In this document: piece by piece, positions 1-8,041 of the stretch
Layout: the number at the start of each line of letters is the position of its first letter
Numbering within the stretch: position 1 is the first letter of the stretch
Source: Stanieria sp964562685
GTDB taxonomy: Bacteria; Cyanobacteriota; Cyanobacteriia; Cyanobacteriales; Xenococcaceae
Length of the DNA stretch: 64,000 bases
NCBI GenBank assembly: GCA_964562685.1
Contig: CAZLUP010000005.1
Coordinates: forward strand, 62,001 to 126,000
Direction of reading: 5' to 3'
Translations under genes and position numbers: made by a program
The notes under the pieces: model-generated
Database searches by the model: none
Seen by the model: the letters and a program-made list of their open reading frames with translations, nothing else
Told to the model about the DNA's origin: nothing

Positions 1-1
1 T

Positions 2-1009
2 TGTTTTGATGTCATTTTACTTGACTTAACTTTGCCAGATAGTCAAGGATTAGATTCTTTAAAATCAATTATTCACCATGCTCCTAATTTACCAGTAGTA
101 GTTTTGACCAATACTAATGACGACCAACTAGCGATCGCAGCAGTCAGACAAGGAGCGCAGGATTATTTAGTCAAACGTAATATTAACGTTGAAGGATTAG
201 TTCGTTCTTTACAATATGCGATCGAACGCAAGCGAGTTGCCGAAATTTTAAGGGAAGAAAATGAAGTTTTAGAGCATCAAATTCGAGAACAAACTGCTCA
301 ATTGATCAAAGCTCAAAAAATCAATCAATTTAAATCTGATTTTGTAGCGATGTTTTCCCATGATTTTCGTAACCCTTTGACTACGATTATCGCCTCGGCG
401 GGTTTATTACAACAAAACAAGTATGAATTACCTGAAGAAAAAAAACTGATGCTTTTGCAACACATTCTTTCCGCAGGTAGAAATTTAGCTCAACTTTTAG
501 AAGAAGCACTATTTATTGGTAAATCAGATTCAGAACAACTACCCTATCAACCTCAAAGTTTAAATTTAGAATTATTTTGCCGTCATCTAATTGAGAAATT
601 ACAGTTTAATTTAGCTCGACAAAATCAAATTATTTTTACAATTGAAGGAAATTTTCAGGATACAATTTGGGATGAAAATTTATTACAACATATTTTAGGT
701 AATTTATTAACCAATGCTTTAAAATATTCTCCTAAAAATAGTCTTGTTAAATTTGAAATAATTAATCAGGGAACAACTGCACTGTTTAGAATCGAAGACC
801 AAGGAATAGGAATTCCTGCCGATGAATTAGAGCATTTGTGTACATCTTTTTATCGTGGTAGTAATGTCCGTCGAATCCCAGGAACGGGTTTAGGTTTAGC
901 GATTGTTAAACGTTGCGTAGAGGTTCAACAAGGCACAATTGAATTTCAAAGTCAGGAAGGAATCGGCACTGTAGTGACTGTAACTTTACCGTTACTCAAA
1001 AATAACTGA
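2..1009 (+). CDS. Receiver-histidine kinase, 5' end outside window
   Basis: This is the C-terminal part of a two-component sensor that combines a receiver with a histidine kinase. The frame is open from base 2, where it reads FDVILLDLTLPDSQG, the phospho-acceptor Asp region of a receiver; the true start is therefore upstream, and the TTG at 32 is not a start. After the receiver come a coiled coil, a HisKA domain (FSHDFRNPLTT, with the phospho-His) and an HATPase domain (N box NLLTNALKYSP, G1 DQGIGIP, G2 GTGLGLAIV). No membrane segment is visible, so it is probably cytoplasmic and fed by an upstream sensor. It lies on the opposite strand to the signalling block at 2-15 kb, with cysH between them. 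Family assignment is firm; input and partner are unknown. Confidence 0.93.
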   Translation, partial: CFDVILLDLTLPDSQGLDSLKSIIHHAPNLPVVVLTNTNDDQLAIAAVRQGAQDYLVKRNINVEGLVRSLQYAIERKRVAEILREENEVLEHQIREQTAQLIKAQKINQFKSDFVAMFSHDFRNPLTTIIASAGLLQQNKYELPEEKKLMLLQHILSAGRNLAQLLEEALFIGKSDSEQLPYQPQSLNLELFCRHLIEKLQFNLARQNQIIFTIEGNFQDTIWDENLLQHILGNLLTNALKYSPKNSLVKFEIINQGTTALFRIEDQGIGIPADELEHLCTSFYRGSNVRRIPGTGLGLAIVKRCVEVQQGTIEFQSQEGIGTVVTVTLPLLKNN

Positions 1010-1202
1010 TAGATTTTATCCTGCAATTTCAGTTTCTAGTAAGCTACATCAAAATTAAACTAGAGCGATTCAGATAAAAATCACAACTTAAATTAGAATA
1101 GTAACGAGCTTGATCTCGAATCAACTGATACAATATCTTTTTATCAATCTCTACAACAGTACCAGTATCGATACCAAGTTAATTACACAAGAGTCTAAAT
1201 TC

Positions 1203-1961
1203 ATGACAAGTATTACTATCGAACAACCACAGTTAGATTTAGTTGCCATTAATCAACAATTAGCCAACGCAGACGCAACAGAATTGATTAAATGGGCAAA
1301 ACATACTTTTAGCGATCGCCTGGTAATGAGTACTAGTTTTGGTATTCAAGCAGCAGTAATGTTGCACCTCGTCACTCAAATTATCCCCGATATTCCTATT
1401 ATTTGGGTAGATACGGGTTATTTGCCTGCCGAAACTTACAAATTTGCTGAAGAATTAACCACCAGATTAAACCTTAATCTCAAAGTATATCAATCTCCCA
1501 TTAGTCCTGCGCGCATGGAAGCATTATACGGAAAACTTTGGGAACAAAATGATGTTGAAGCTTTCAATCGTTACGATTATTTACGTAAAGTAGAACCAAT
1601 GCAAAGAGCTTTAACAGAATTAAATGCAGTAGCTTGGTTAGCAGGATTACGTCGCGATCAAACCAAACATCGCCAACACTTAGAGCCAATCACCCAACAA
1701 GAAAACCTCTACAAAATCTATCCAATTCTTGATTGGCATTCTCGCGATGTTTATCAATATCTCACCACTCACGATTTACCTTATCATCCTTATTTTGACC
1801 TAGGGTATGTAACAGTTGGTGATTGGCATTCTAGTCGTCCTTTAACTACTGATGATTCTCACGAACGTGATACTCGTTTTCGTGGACTTAAACAAGAATG
1901 CGGTTTGCATCTACCTCAAACTCCTGGAGAATTAGAAAGTCTTGATTCCAGTAATCTTTAA
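1203..1961 (+). CDS. cysH: Phosphoadenylyl-sulfate (PAPS) reductase
   Basis: Reduces activated sulfate (PAPS) to sulfite with thioredoxin in assimilatory sulfate reduction, in the cytoplasm. About 252 residues, the usual length. The PP-loop region (SFGIQAAVMLHLV), the WVDTGYLPAET stretch and the C-terminal ECGLHLP, whose Cys is the catalytic residue, are visible. The paired cysteines that bind the 4Fe-4S cluster of APS reductases are absent: the segment reads YDYLRKVEPMQRAL where those enzymes carry CC. This supports PAPS rather than APS as substrate. The open frame extends upstream to a TTG at 1110, but the ATG at 1203 begins the conserved part and is preferred. It converges on the STAS gene with only 7 bases between stop codons. 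Confidence 0.93.
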   Translation: MTSITIEQPQLDLVAINQQLANADATELIKWAKHTFSDRLVMSTSFGIQAAVMLHLVTQIIPDIPIIWVDTGYLPAETYKFAEELTTRLNLNLKVYQSPISPARMEALYGKLWEQNDVEAFNRYDYLRKVEPMQRALTELNAVAWLAGLRRDQTKHRQHLEPITQQENLYKIYPILDWHSRDVYQYLTTHDLPYHPYFDLGYVTVGDWHSSRPLTTDDSHERDTRFRGLKQECGLHLPQTPGELESLDSSNL

Positions 1962-1968
1962 TCATGTT

Positions 1969-2313
1969 TTAGTTTAATTCAAGTTTAAGGGAAGGCATTA
2001 ATCTCTGTAAGTTTTTTAAAGATTTACTCTGCCAGGTAATTTCTTTTGAGCCAATTACATTCATTTGAATATTTCTTTTTTTGCGTACTTCGATGACAAA
2101 TTTTGAGAGCATACTAATTCCCGAACTATTAAGAAATTTTAAATCTTTTAGATCGAGGGTAAGCTCTGCTGGTTCTTTTTCTACTACATCATAAAGCAAC
2201 TGCAAAATAGGAGAGTATTCTTCCGTGCCATTGAGCCGAAGCGAGCCTTGACAAAAAATAGCAGTGGTCAAGGGATCATAACTTACACTATAATCTTCTG
2301 TTTTAATTTCCAT
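1969..2313 (-). CDS. STAS-domain anti-sigma-factor antagonist-like protein
   Basis: A 114-residue single-domain protein of the SpoIIAA/RsbV type. The segment DLKDLKFLNSSGISML matches the STAS helix 1 region; one of the adjacent serines would be phosphorylated by a partner kinase and dephosphorylated by a PP2C phosphatase. It is the last gene of the long minus-strand block, 81 bases after a SiaB/slr1861-like ATP-binding protein and two genes after a PP2C phosphatase, which is the three-part composition of a partner-switching module. Its target is not shown by the sequence; in cyanobacteria such modules control carbon metabolism (icfG cluster) or motility, and the target need not be a sigma factor. 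Confidence 0.85.
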   Translation of the reverse strand: MEIKTEDYSVSYDPLTTAIFCQGSLRLNGTEEYSPILQLLYDVVEKEPAELTLDLKDLKFLNSSGISMLSKFVIEVRKKRNIQMNVIGSKEITWQSKSLKNLQRLMPSLKLELN

Positions 2314-2394
2314 TTGATTTTTCTTACTATTATTAGATTTTAGTACTTCAAAAATATGATTTAATTTTTAAAAGAAATATAAAATTAATCAAAT

Positions 2395-3000
2395 TTACAT
2401 GGCTAATTGCACCATAGTAGTTACTGTCATTTCTTCAGGCTTGTCAGCAAAACTATTAAATTTCCAGCCCAACTTTGCACCATAATCATTTACCATTGTT
2501 AAAAATCCTAAACCAGATTCTGCTGAATTTTCTTCTGTATTGTTATCTTCTAACTTACGAAGATACAATTCATAGGGTTCAAAAGTAAGTAACTCTTTGA
2601 TGTATTTTTGAAACTTAACAACTGCTTGAAAATGGATACTATTAGTAATTTGAAAAATAATTTTATGTTCAATTAAACAAATTCGGATACTAATAGGTGC
2701 TGAAGATAGTTGATTAGTATATTTCATCGCATTTTCTAACAACTCATTAGCAATATAACTAATAGCATCCTTAGCTTCCGCTTGTTTGATTAAAGAATCA
2801 GACTCTTGGTCTTTACAAGTCAAAAAACTACTGAGATAATCTGCTAAAAAATCAGCAGATAAACCATTATTACGCCACCTTTGCTGTAAAGATACAGAAC
2901 TAGGAGAAAAACTTACTATTAAATATTCTTGACTCGAAGGTAAATTTTCTAAAAAATCTCCAAATACTTGATCCATATTGATTGTAGATTGAAAATTCAT
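2395..3000 (-). CDS. SiaB/slr1861-like ATP-binding kinase (DUF6272 type)
   Basis: About 201 residues. The central part has a weak GHKL-type N-box (ELLENAMKYTN) and a later SGLGFLTMVNDYGA, resembling the G2 loop of switch-protein kinases. The N-terminal LQQRWRNNGLSADFLADYL is, from memory, typical of a cyanobacterial family related to SiaB and Synechocystis slr1861. By family it would phosphorylate the STAS protein encoded just downstream and be opposed by the PP2C phosphatase encoded just upstream (44-base gap). No membrane segment. The ATP-binding motifs are degenerate compared with SpoIIAB, so kinase activity is inferred mainly from family and neighbours. Confidence 0.78.
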   Translation of the reverse strand: MNFQSTINMDQVFGDFLENLPSSQEYLIVSFSPSSVSLQQRWRNNGLSADFLADYLSSFLTCKDQESDSLIKQAEAKDAISYIANELLENAMKYTNQLSSAPISIRICLIEHKIIFQITNSIHFQAVVKFQKYIKELLTFEPYELYLRKLEDNNTEENSAESGLGFLTMVNDYGAKLGWKFNSFADKPEEMTVTTMVQLAM

Positions 3001-3044
3001 AAAAGCTGATTTCTTTAAACAGAGATTAAATTTTAACTAACAAG

Positions 3045-4787
3045 CTACTTTTGTTTGAGGACAACCAAAGTAATATCGTCATAAACTTTTTGCTCACCTA
3101 TATATAACCGCAAATCTTCAATAACAAGTTGTTTAATTGTATTAGCCGACTTGTACCAATTTTGTTTAACTACGTTGCACAATCTTTCTAAACCATATTG
3201 CACCCCCAATTTATTTTCAGCTTCAGTCACACCATCGGTGTACAAAATTACTACATCTTCAGCGTTTAACTTGATCTGAGTGGAAACAACAAAATCAGCG
3301 ATCGTTTCTTCTAAGCCAATCGGAAAACCTAAATCAATCGTGTCAATTCGCTCAATCTCACCACCAGCACGAACAACAATAATCTCTTCATGTTGTCCAC
3401 TTAAATTTAAATGACCCGCTTGATAATCCATTAAACAAAAAGTTAAATTCTTGTCAGAATTCATTCGTTGGACATTCTTGTAAATTGTGCGATTGAGCGT
3501 TTCTAAAAATTTGGTGGGATCTGTTTCGTTATTTTCCATCAAAGTTCTCACAGCAGTTTGTACCATAATGCTAAGGACACCGCTTTCGAGTCCATGTCCA
3601 GTTACATCGCCAATCGCAATTTTAACTCTGCCATTATCATGCAAAACATCATAGTAATCTCCGCCTACTTCTTCAGCAGGTTCCATAAAACCAGCAATAT
3701 CTAACTTATCAAGCTGACTCAATTCTTGCTCTTTAGGCAAGATCATTTGTTGTAAGCGTCGGGTGATTTCTAATTCAGCACTTAGACGAATATTTTCTGC
3801 TTGTAAACGTTTATTGAGGTTGGTAATTTCTTGATTAGCTTGTGCTAATTGCTTTAAATAAAGAGCTTCTTGATCTCGCAGTCTCTTTTTCTCCAAACAA
3901 GCACCGATACGTGCTTTTAACAGCACTTGATTAAAAGGTTTGGCTAAATAATCTTCTGCTCCCATCTCGATACATTTAACCACACTATCAATTTGATCGA
4001 GAGCCGAGATCATAATTACAGGAATATGTCCCCATTGACTATCACGAAGAGATTTCAACACTTGGTAGCCATCCATCTCGGGCATGATAATGTCTAACAG
4101 AATTAGGTCGTATTCTCCTGTCTGGATCATTTCTAAGACTTGCTGTCCGTTAGCTGCTGTCCCTACCTGATAACCTTGTGCTTTGATTTGGCGAGAAAGT
4201 AAATCTTGGTTAGTTGGGTTATCATCTACCACCAAAATTTTGCCTTCAGAATGATTAGTTAATGAAGTTATTGATTTTAAATCAGAATTAGCAACAGGTT
4301 TTAATTGTGGCTGTTTTTGTTCTGATAAACGAAGATGATGAGTTTGTTTAGTTACTAATAATTGTTGTTCAGAAAAATTAGGAAGCTCTTCCAGAATTTT
4401 GAGGAAATTTTCGGCAGCAGTATAAATTTTAGTTAAATCGGGTACAAACTCACTGTCTACTTGTTTTAAAAGTTGTTCACTGCAATTGATAACTGTTTGA
4501 GCAGGTATTTCTAATTGAAGGGCAAGAGTTTGACTAAGAACAGAGAGATTAACCTGAAATTGGTCATCTTCTAATTGAGGAGAGTTAAGCAGAGAATTGA
4601 CCAATGTTAACAGTTGCACTCCGCTTTCTTGAATAAGCTGTAATTCAGCACTTAAAGCTAATCTATCTTCTGTCGCCACTTCTTCAAGTAGCATTTCACT
4701 ATAACCAATAATGGCATTAATCGGCGTACGCAGTTCGTGACGCAGATGAGCAAGCAGAGATAATGGTGGACAACTATCAGTAGTCAT
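3045..4787 (-). CDS. Receiver-PP2C (SpoIIE-type) phosphatase with kinase-like N-terminus
   Basis: A 580-residue phosphatase in which a receiver should control dephosphorylation of a switch protein, most likely the STAS protein two genes downstream. Residues 11-65 form a HisKA-like dimerisation domain with an intact H box (LRHELRTPINAIIGYSEML, His17). Residues about 83-136 look like a second copy without the His. The receiver (KILVVDDNPTNQ, Asp232 in LILLDIIMPEMDG) follows at about 183-300, then a coiled coil and the PP2C domain from about 362, with metal-binding GGDYYD (375-380), GDVTGHG (393-399) and a late YTDGVTEAE. No HATPase domain is present, so it cannot autophosphorylate. The gap to the lone receiver gene upstream is 9 bases. 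Confidence 0.92.
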   Translation of the reverse strand: MTTDSCPPLSLLAHLRHELRTPINAIIGYSEMLLEEVATEDRLALSAELQLIQESGVQLLTLVNSLLNSPQLEDDQFQVNLSVLSQTLALQLEIPAQTVINCSEQLLKQVDSEFVPDLTKIYTAAENFLKILEELPNFSEQQLLVTKQTHHLRLSEQKQPQLKPVANSDLKSITSLTNHSEGKILVVDDNPTNQDLLSRQIKAQGYQVGTAANGQQVLEMIQTGEYDLILLDIIMPEMDGYQVLKSLRDSQWGHIPVIMISALDQIDSVVKCIEMGAEDYLAKPFNQVLLKARIGACLEKKRLRDQEALYLKQLAQANQEITNLNKRLQAENIRLSAELEITRRLQQMILPKEQELSQLDKLDIAGFMEPAEEVGGDYYDVLHDNGRVKIAIGDVTGHGLESGVLSIMVQTAVRTLMENNETDPTKFLETLNRTIYKNVQRMNSDKNLTFCLMDYQAGHLNLSGQHEEIIVVRAGGEIERIDTIDLGFPIGLEETIADFVVSTQIKLNAEDVVILYTDGVTEAENKLGVQYGLERLCNVVKQNWYKSANTIKQLVIEDLRLYIGEQKVYDDITLVVLKQK

Positions 4788-4796
4788 TGAAGATTA

Positions 4797-5165
4797 TTAA
4801 ACTTTTGCCAGAAGATTGGCAATTTTTTCTAGTAAACGCGCCAATTCTATTGGCTTAGTATCGTAATCATCGCAGCCAGCTTCAAGAGCTTTCTCGCGAT
4901 CGCCAGACATGGCATGAGCAGTAAGAGCAATTACAGGAATGTTTTTGGTTTTAGAATTAGCTTTCAATTGCCTAGTTGCTTCCCATCCATCCATAATAGG
5001 CAAACTCATGTCCATTAAAACGAGGTTGGGATTTTCTAAAACTGTCATAGCAACCCCCTCTGCACCGTCAACAGCAATAATCACTTCGTATCCTCGACGT
5101 TCTAATCTTCGAGAGAGCATATCTCGATTCATTTCATTGTCTTCAACTAGCAGTATTTTCACCAT
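4797..5165 (-). CDS. Single-domain response regulator (CheY/DivK-like)
   Basis: A 122-residue stand-alone receiver. The acidic pocket (LLVEDNEMNRDML), the phospho-acceptor Asp in LVLMDMSLPIMDGWE, the Thr/Ala switch region (VIALTAHAM) and the Lys in DTKPIEL are all present, so it should be phosphorylatable. It has no output domain and probably shuttles phosphate or binds a target. It sits between a three-receiver hybrid kinase (29 bases upstream) and the PP2C phosphatase (9 bases downstream), in the pattern of a phosphorelay intermediate, but direct partners are inferred from position only. Confidence 0.93.
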   Translation of the reverse strand: MVKILLVEDNEMNRDMLSRRLERRGYEVIIAVDGAEGVAMTVLENPNLVLMDMSLPIMDGWEATRQLKANSKTKNIPVIALTAHAMSGDREKALEAGCDDYDTKPIELARLLEKIANLLAKV

Positions 5166-5194
5166 AGTTTGAGCCTAATCGAAAGATATTGTCG

Positions 5195-7420
5195 CTAGAG
5201 AGTAGCTAAAATTTGTTTGTTACTCTGTCGAGAAATTGCTTCAAATAGAAAACTCTGCAATTCTGTCAATAAAACTTCGCTTGTATAACTACCTTTTTGA
5301 AAAATTCTGTTAACGTGTCCCTGTAATCTTTGGCGATCTAATTGTGTCAAGTCTTTAGCAGTTAACACTACTACAGGGAGAGAACGTAATTGTTCTTGCT
5401 GGCGAAGTTCATGAATTAATTCAAAGCCATCCATTTCTGGCATCATTAAATCAGAAATAATCAAAGCTGGAGTAGCAATAGAGATCGCTTCTAGAGCTTT
5501 ACGCCCATTTTCTACTGCTGTTACTTGCCAGCCTTCATTGGAGAGTTGACGAGTGAGAATTTCTCTAGTGTTGTCGTCATCTTCTACAATCAGAACAGAA
5601 TTGGTACAATAACTCAAGCTATATTTTTGCAAAACTGAGACTAACTGTTGTCGATTGATCGGTTTGAGCAAATAGTCAGCAGCACCCAAAGCATAGCCCA
5701 GGTTTTGATTATCGACAATACTCATCATAATTACAGGAATACAGGCTGATTCTGGGTCGGCTTTCAGCGCAGCAAGAACAGTCCAACCATCCATTCCAGG
5801 CATCATGACATCAAGAGTAATTGCTTGTGGTTGAAGTTGTTTAGCTAAACGCAACCCTTCCTGTCCAGTAGTAGCAGTGACAACCTTAAATCCTTGTTTA
5901 GAAAGAAAACGGTTGATTAAATCGTGGATAGTAGGGTCATCATCAATGACTAAGATAGTATTTTGACCTACTAAATTAGTATCAAGTTGTTGGTTATTGC
6001 GATCGCTCTGTGCCTCAGCTTCGCTGAGACCGCTTTGTTTTGATTTGACTGATTGTTTAACTTCGATTGGTAGGTGAATCGTAAAAGTAGAGCCTTTGCC
6101 AAATTGACTTTCTACAAAAATATCACCACCCATCATCTGACAAAACCTTTTAGTAATTGCTAGTCCTAAACCAGTTCCTCCATATTTACGAGTAGTAGAA
6201 GCATCTGCTTGAGTAAAAGCTTGAAATAATCTACCTAATTGTTCAGGAGTCATGCCAATACCCGTATCTTTAACTTGGAAACTTATCCAATTCTGCCCTG
6301 CATTGAGATATTGCTCAACTTTAAGCGCAATAGTTCCATTTTCTGTAAATTTACTTGCATTACTCAAAAGATTAAATAAACTCTGCCTAACTTTAGTTAA
6401 ATCTGTATGCATCGTACCCAAATTGTCAGGTAAATCGATCTTTAAATGATTGGCATTTTTTTCAACTAAAGGATGAATTGTCGCAACAACATCTTCAATT
6501 AAATTACGAACCTTAAAATGTTCTGGATAAAGTTCCATCTTGCCTGCTTCAATTTTGGACAAGTCAAGGATGTCATTAATCAAACTTAAAAGGTGTTTAG
6601 CAGCACCATGAATTTTATGAAGATCTGGCAGAAAGTCTTCTTGACCAAGATCTTCTGCTTCTTCCATGAGCATCTCACTATAGCCAATAATGGCATTCAT
6701 CGGCGTACGTAATTCATGACTCATATTAGCTAGAAAAGTACTTTTAGATTGATTAGCCTTTTCTGCTTCTGTACGAGCCTTTTCTGCTTCGGTAATGCTT
6801 CTTGCTAGTTCGGCAGTACGTTCTTGAACTCGAATTTCTAATTCTTCTTTTTGTTGTACTAATCTAACTTGAGTTTGTCGAAGTTGTTGAAGAGTTTTTA
6901 GTAATTTATTTGTGCGTTCTTCAACTCGCTGTTCTAATTCTTGATTGAGCTTAATTAAAGAATTTTCTGCTGTTTCTCGCTGTAAAATCTCATGTTTAAG
7001 AATTTTATTTTGCTCCTCCATAGTGATAGTCAAATTCCGTAGCTGTAACTGCACTCTAACCCTGGCTATTACTTCCTCTTGCTGAAAAGGTTTAGTAATA
7101 TAATCAACAGCACCGAGACTAAAACCTTGAACTTTGTGTTGGGTATCTGATAGAGCAGTCATGAAAATAATAGGAATATCCGCAGTAACTGAATTTGCTT
7201 TAATTCTTCGGCAAGTTTCAAAACCGTCAATTCCAGGCATCATAATATCAAGCAAAATTAGCTCTGGTCGATGATATTCAATTTGCTCAATAGCAGTCTC
7301 TCCATCAATTGCTACTGCAACTTGAAATCCTGCTCTCATCAAAGTCTCTGAAAGTACTTCTAAATTATTAGGATTGTCATCGACTATTAAAATACTTTGT
7401 GCAAGGAAATTGACCGTCAT
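5195..7420 (-). CDS. Soluble hybrid histidine kinase, REC-HisKA-HATPase-REC-REC
   Basis: A 741-residue cytoplasmic hybrid kinase. Receiver 1 lies at about 9-125 (Asp58, LILLDIMMPGIDG). A long coiled coil (about 135-225) leads into HisKA (ANMSHELRTPMNA, His235) and HATPase (N box NLLSNASKFTE, G1 DTGIGM, G2 GGTGLGLAI). Receiver 2 has Asp537 (ITLDVMMPGMDG) and receiver 3 carries LIISDLMMPEMDG. Having one receiver before and two after the kinase core suggests several phosphate inputs and outputs. It is followed 29 bases later by a lone receiver and preceded on the same strand by a four-helix-bundle gene and a second hybrid kinase. The DNA for residues 453-485, between HATPase and receiver 2, is a low-complexity linker. 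Confidence 0.95.
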   Translation of the reverse strand: MTVNFLAQSILIVDDNPNNLEVLSETLMRAGFQVAVAIDGETAIEQIEYHRPELILLDIMMPGIDGFETCRRIKANSVTADIPIIFMTALSDTQHKVQGFSLGAVDYITKPFQQEEVIARVRVQLQLRNLTITMEEQNKILKHEILQRETAENSLIKLNQELEQRVEERTNKLLKTLQQLRQTQVRLVQQKEELEIRVQERTAELARSITEAEKARTEAEKANQSKSTFLANMSHELRTPMNAIIGYSEMLMEEAEDLGQEDFLPDLHKIHGAAKHLLSLINDILDLSKIEAGKMELYPEHFKVRNLIEDVVATIHPLVEKNANHLKIDLPDNLGTMHTDLTKVRQSLFNLLSNASKFTENGTIALKVEQYLNAGQNWISFQVKDTGIGMTPEQLGRLFQAFTQADASTTRKYGGTGLGLAITKRFCQMMGGDIFVESQFGKGSTFTIHLPIEVKQSVKSKQSGLSEAEAQSDRNNQQLDTNLVGQNTILVIDDDPTIHDLINRFLSKQGFKVVTATTGQEGLRLAKQLQPQAITLDVMMPGMDGWTVLAALKADPESACIPVIMMSIVDNQNLGYALGAADYLLKPINRQQLVSVLQKYSLSYCTNSVLIVEDDDNTREILTRQLSNEGWQVTAVENGRKALEAISIATPALIISDLMMPEMDGFELIHELRQQEQLRSLPVVVLTAKDLTQLDRQRLQGHVNRIFQKGSYTSEVLLTELQSFLFEAISRQSNKQILATL

Positions 7421-7492
7421 TATTGCCTCGATTATTATAAAAATTTAAATAGGGAATTTTTGACAAATATACTTTTTCTGTTTGAAACGGGG

Positions 7493-7536
7493 AAGGGAGA
7501 AGGGAGAAGGGAGAAGGGAGAAGGGAGAAGGGAGAA
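7493..7536. repeat. Heptanucleotide tandem repeat, (AAGGGAG)6
   Basis: Six exact copies of AAGGGAG from 7493 to 7534, then AA. Heptamer arrays of this sort (STRR sequences) are known from cyanobacterial gaps. It lies just past the stop codon of the four-helix-bundle gene, between it and the start of the hybrid kinase at 7420. The strand is purine-only, and related purine-rich stretches occur at 43204-43240 and 53610-53630. Confidence 0.93.
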
Positions 7537-7544
7537 ACGGAGAA

Positions 7545-7952
7545 TTAAGAAAGCTTTTTTTGAGCTAAAGAGTGAGACTTAATTGTCCATTTTTCTGGTT
7601 GAGAAGCCATCGTAACTATTTGACCTAAAATTTCTTCTATACGTAAGTCAAGCTCTTCTGCTTCTTGATGAGTTATGTAACCACATCTAAGAGTGATTTC
7701 AATCCAAGTTTGTGTCTCGGCTGCCTCCGTTTCAGCGTCTGACAATTTACTGACAAAAGCAGCTGGATAACGTCGTTTTCGCCAAGATTCAGTAAGATTG
7801 GCTGCCACAGAACGTGAAGAACGACGAATCTGATCTGTCAACGCAAAACGTTCTTCTGTCGGAAAAGATTTAGTTAATTCAAAAATATTCATTGCTACAT
7901 CCATCGCATTTTGCCACACCCTCAAATCTTTAAAAGAACGAATACTTACCAT
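7545..7952 (-). CDS. Four-helix bundle protein (23S rRNA intervening-sequence protein family)
   Basis: About 135 residues from the ATG at 7952. The start FKDLRVWQNAMDVAMNIFEL, the internal RRSSRSVAANLTES and the late TLRCGYITHQEAEEL are family hallmarks. These proteins form small all-helical oligomers; their role outside rRNA intervening sequences is unknown. The frame could also begin at a GTG at 7994, but that codon lies in a repeat, so the ATG at 7952 is preferred. The gene interrupts an otherwise continuous signalling block and is bracketed by short repeats (7493-7536 and 7992-8015), which suggests insertion as a cassette. It is unlikely to be needed for the signalling pathway. Confidence 0.85.
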   Translation of the reverse strand: MVSIRSFKDLRVWQNAMDVAMNIFELTKSFPTEERFALTDQIRRSSRSVAANLTESWRKRRYPAAFVSKLSDAETEAAETQTWIEITLRCGYITHQEAEELDLRIEEILGQIVTMASQPEKWTIKSHSLAQKKLS

Positions 7953-7991
7953 TTCATTTATATAATTAATTATTATTGTATTTTTCTTCTC

Positions 7992-8015
7992 CACGTCTCC
8001 GCGTCTCTGCGTCTT
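7992..8015. repeat. Short CG-rich direct repeat of (G/A)CGTCTC type
   Basis: Three spaced copies of a (A/G)CGTCTCYG-like unit (CACGTCTCC, GCGTCTCTG, CGTCT) between the four-helix-bundle gene and the hybrid kinase at 8042. It is noticeably more GC-rich than its surroundings. From memory such strings are often seen in gaps beside four-helix-bundle genes in cyanobacteria; that link is inference. Confidence 0.6.
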
Positions 8016-8041
8016 TACATCTCGGCATCATTAATTTGTTG

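Noticed and set aside
7397..7582. Open frame across the heptamer array
   Set aside because: The frame exists because the repeat AAGGGAG lacks stops; it codes for repeated Gly-Arg-Arg-Glu-Lys units and overlaps two real genes.
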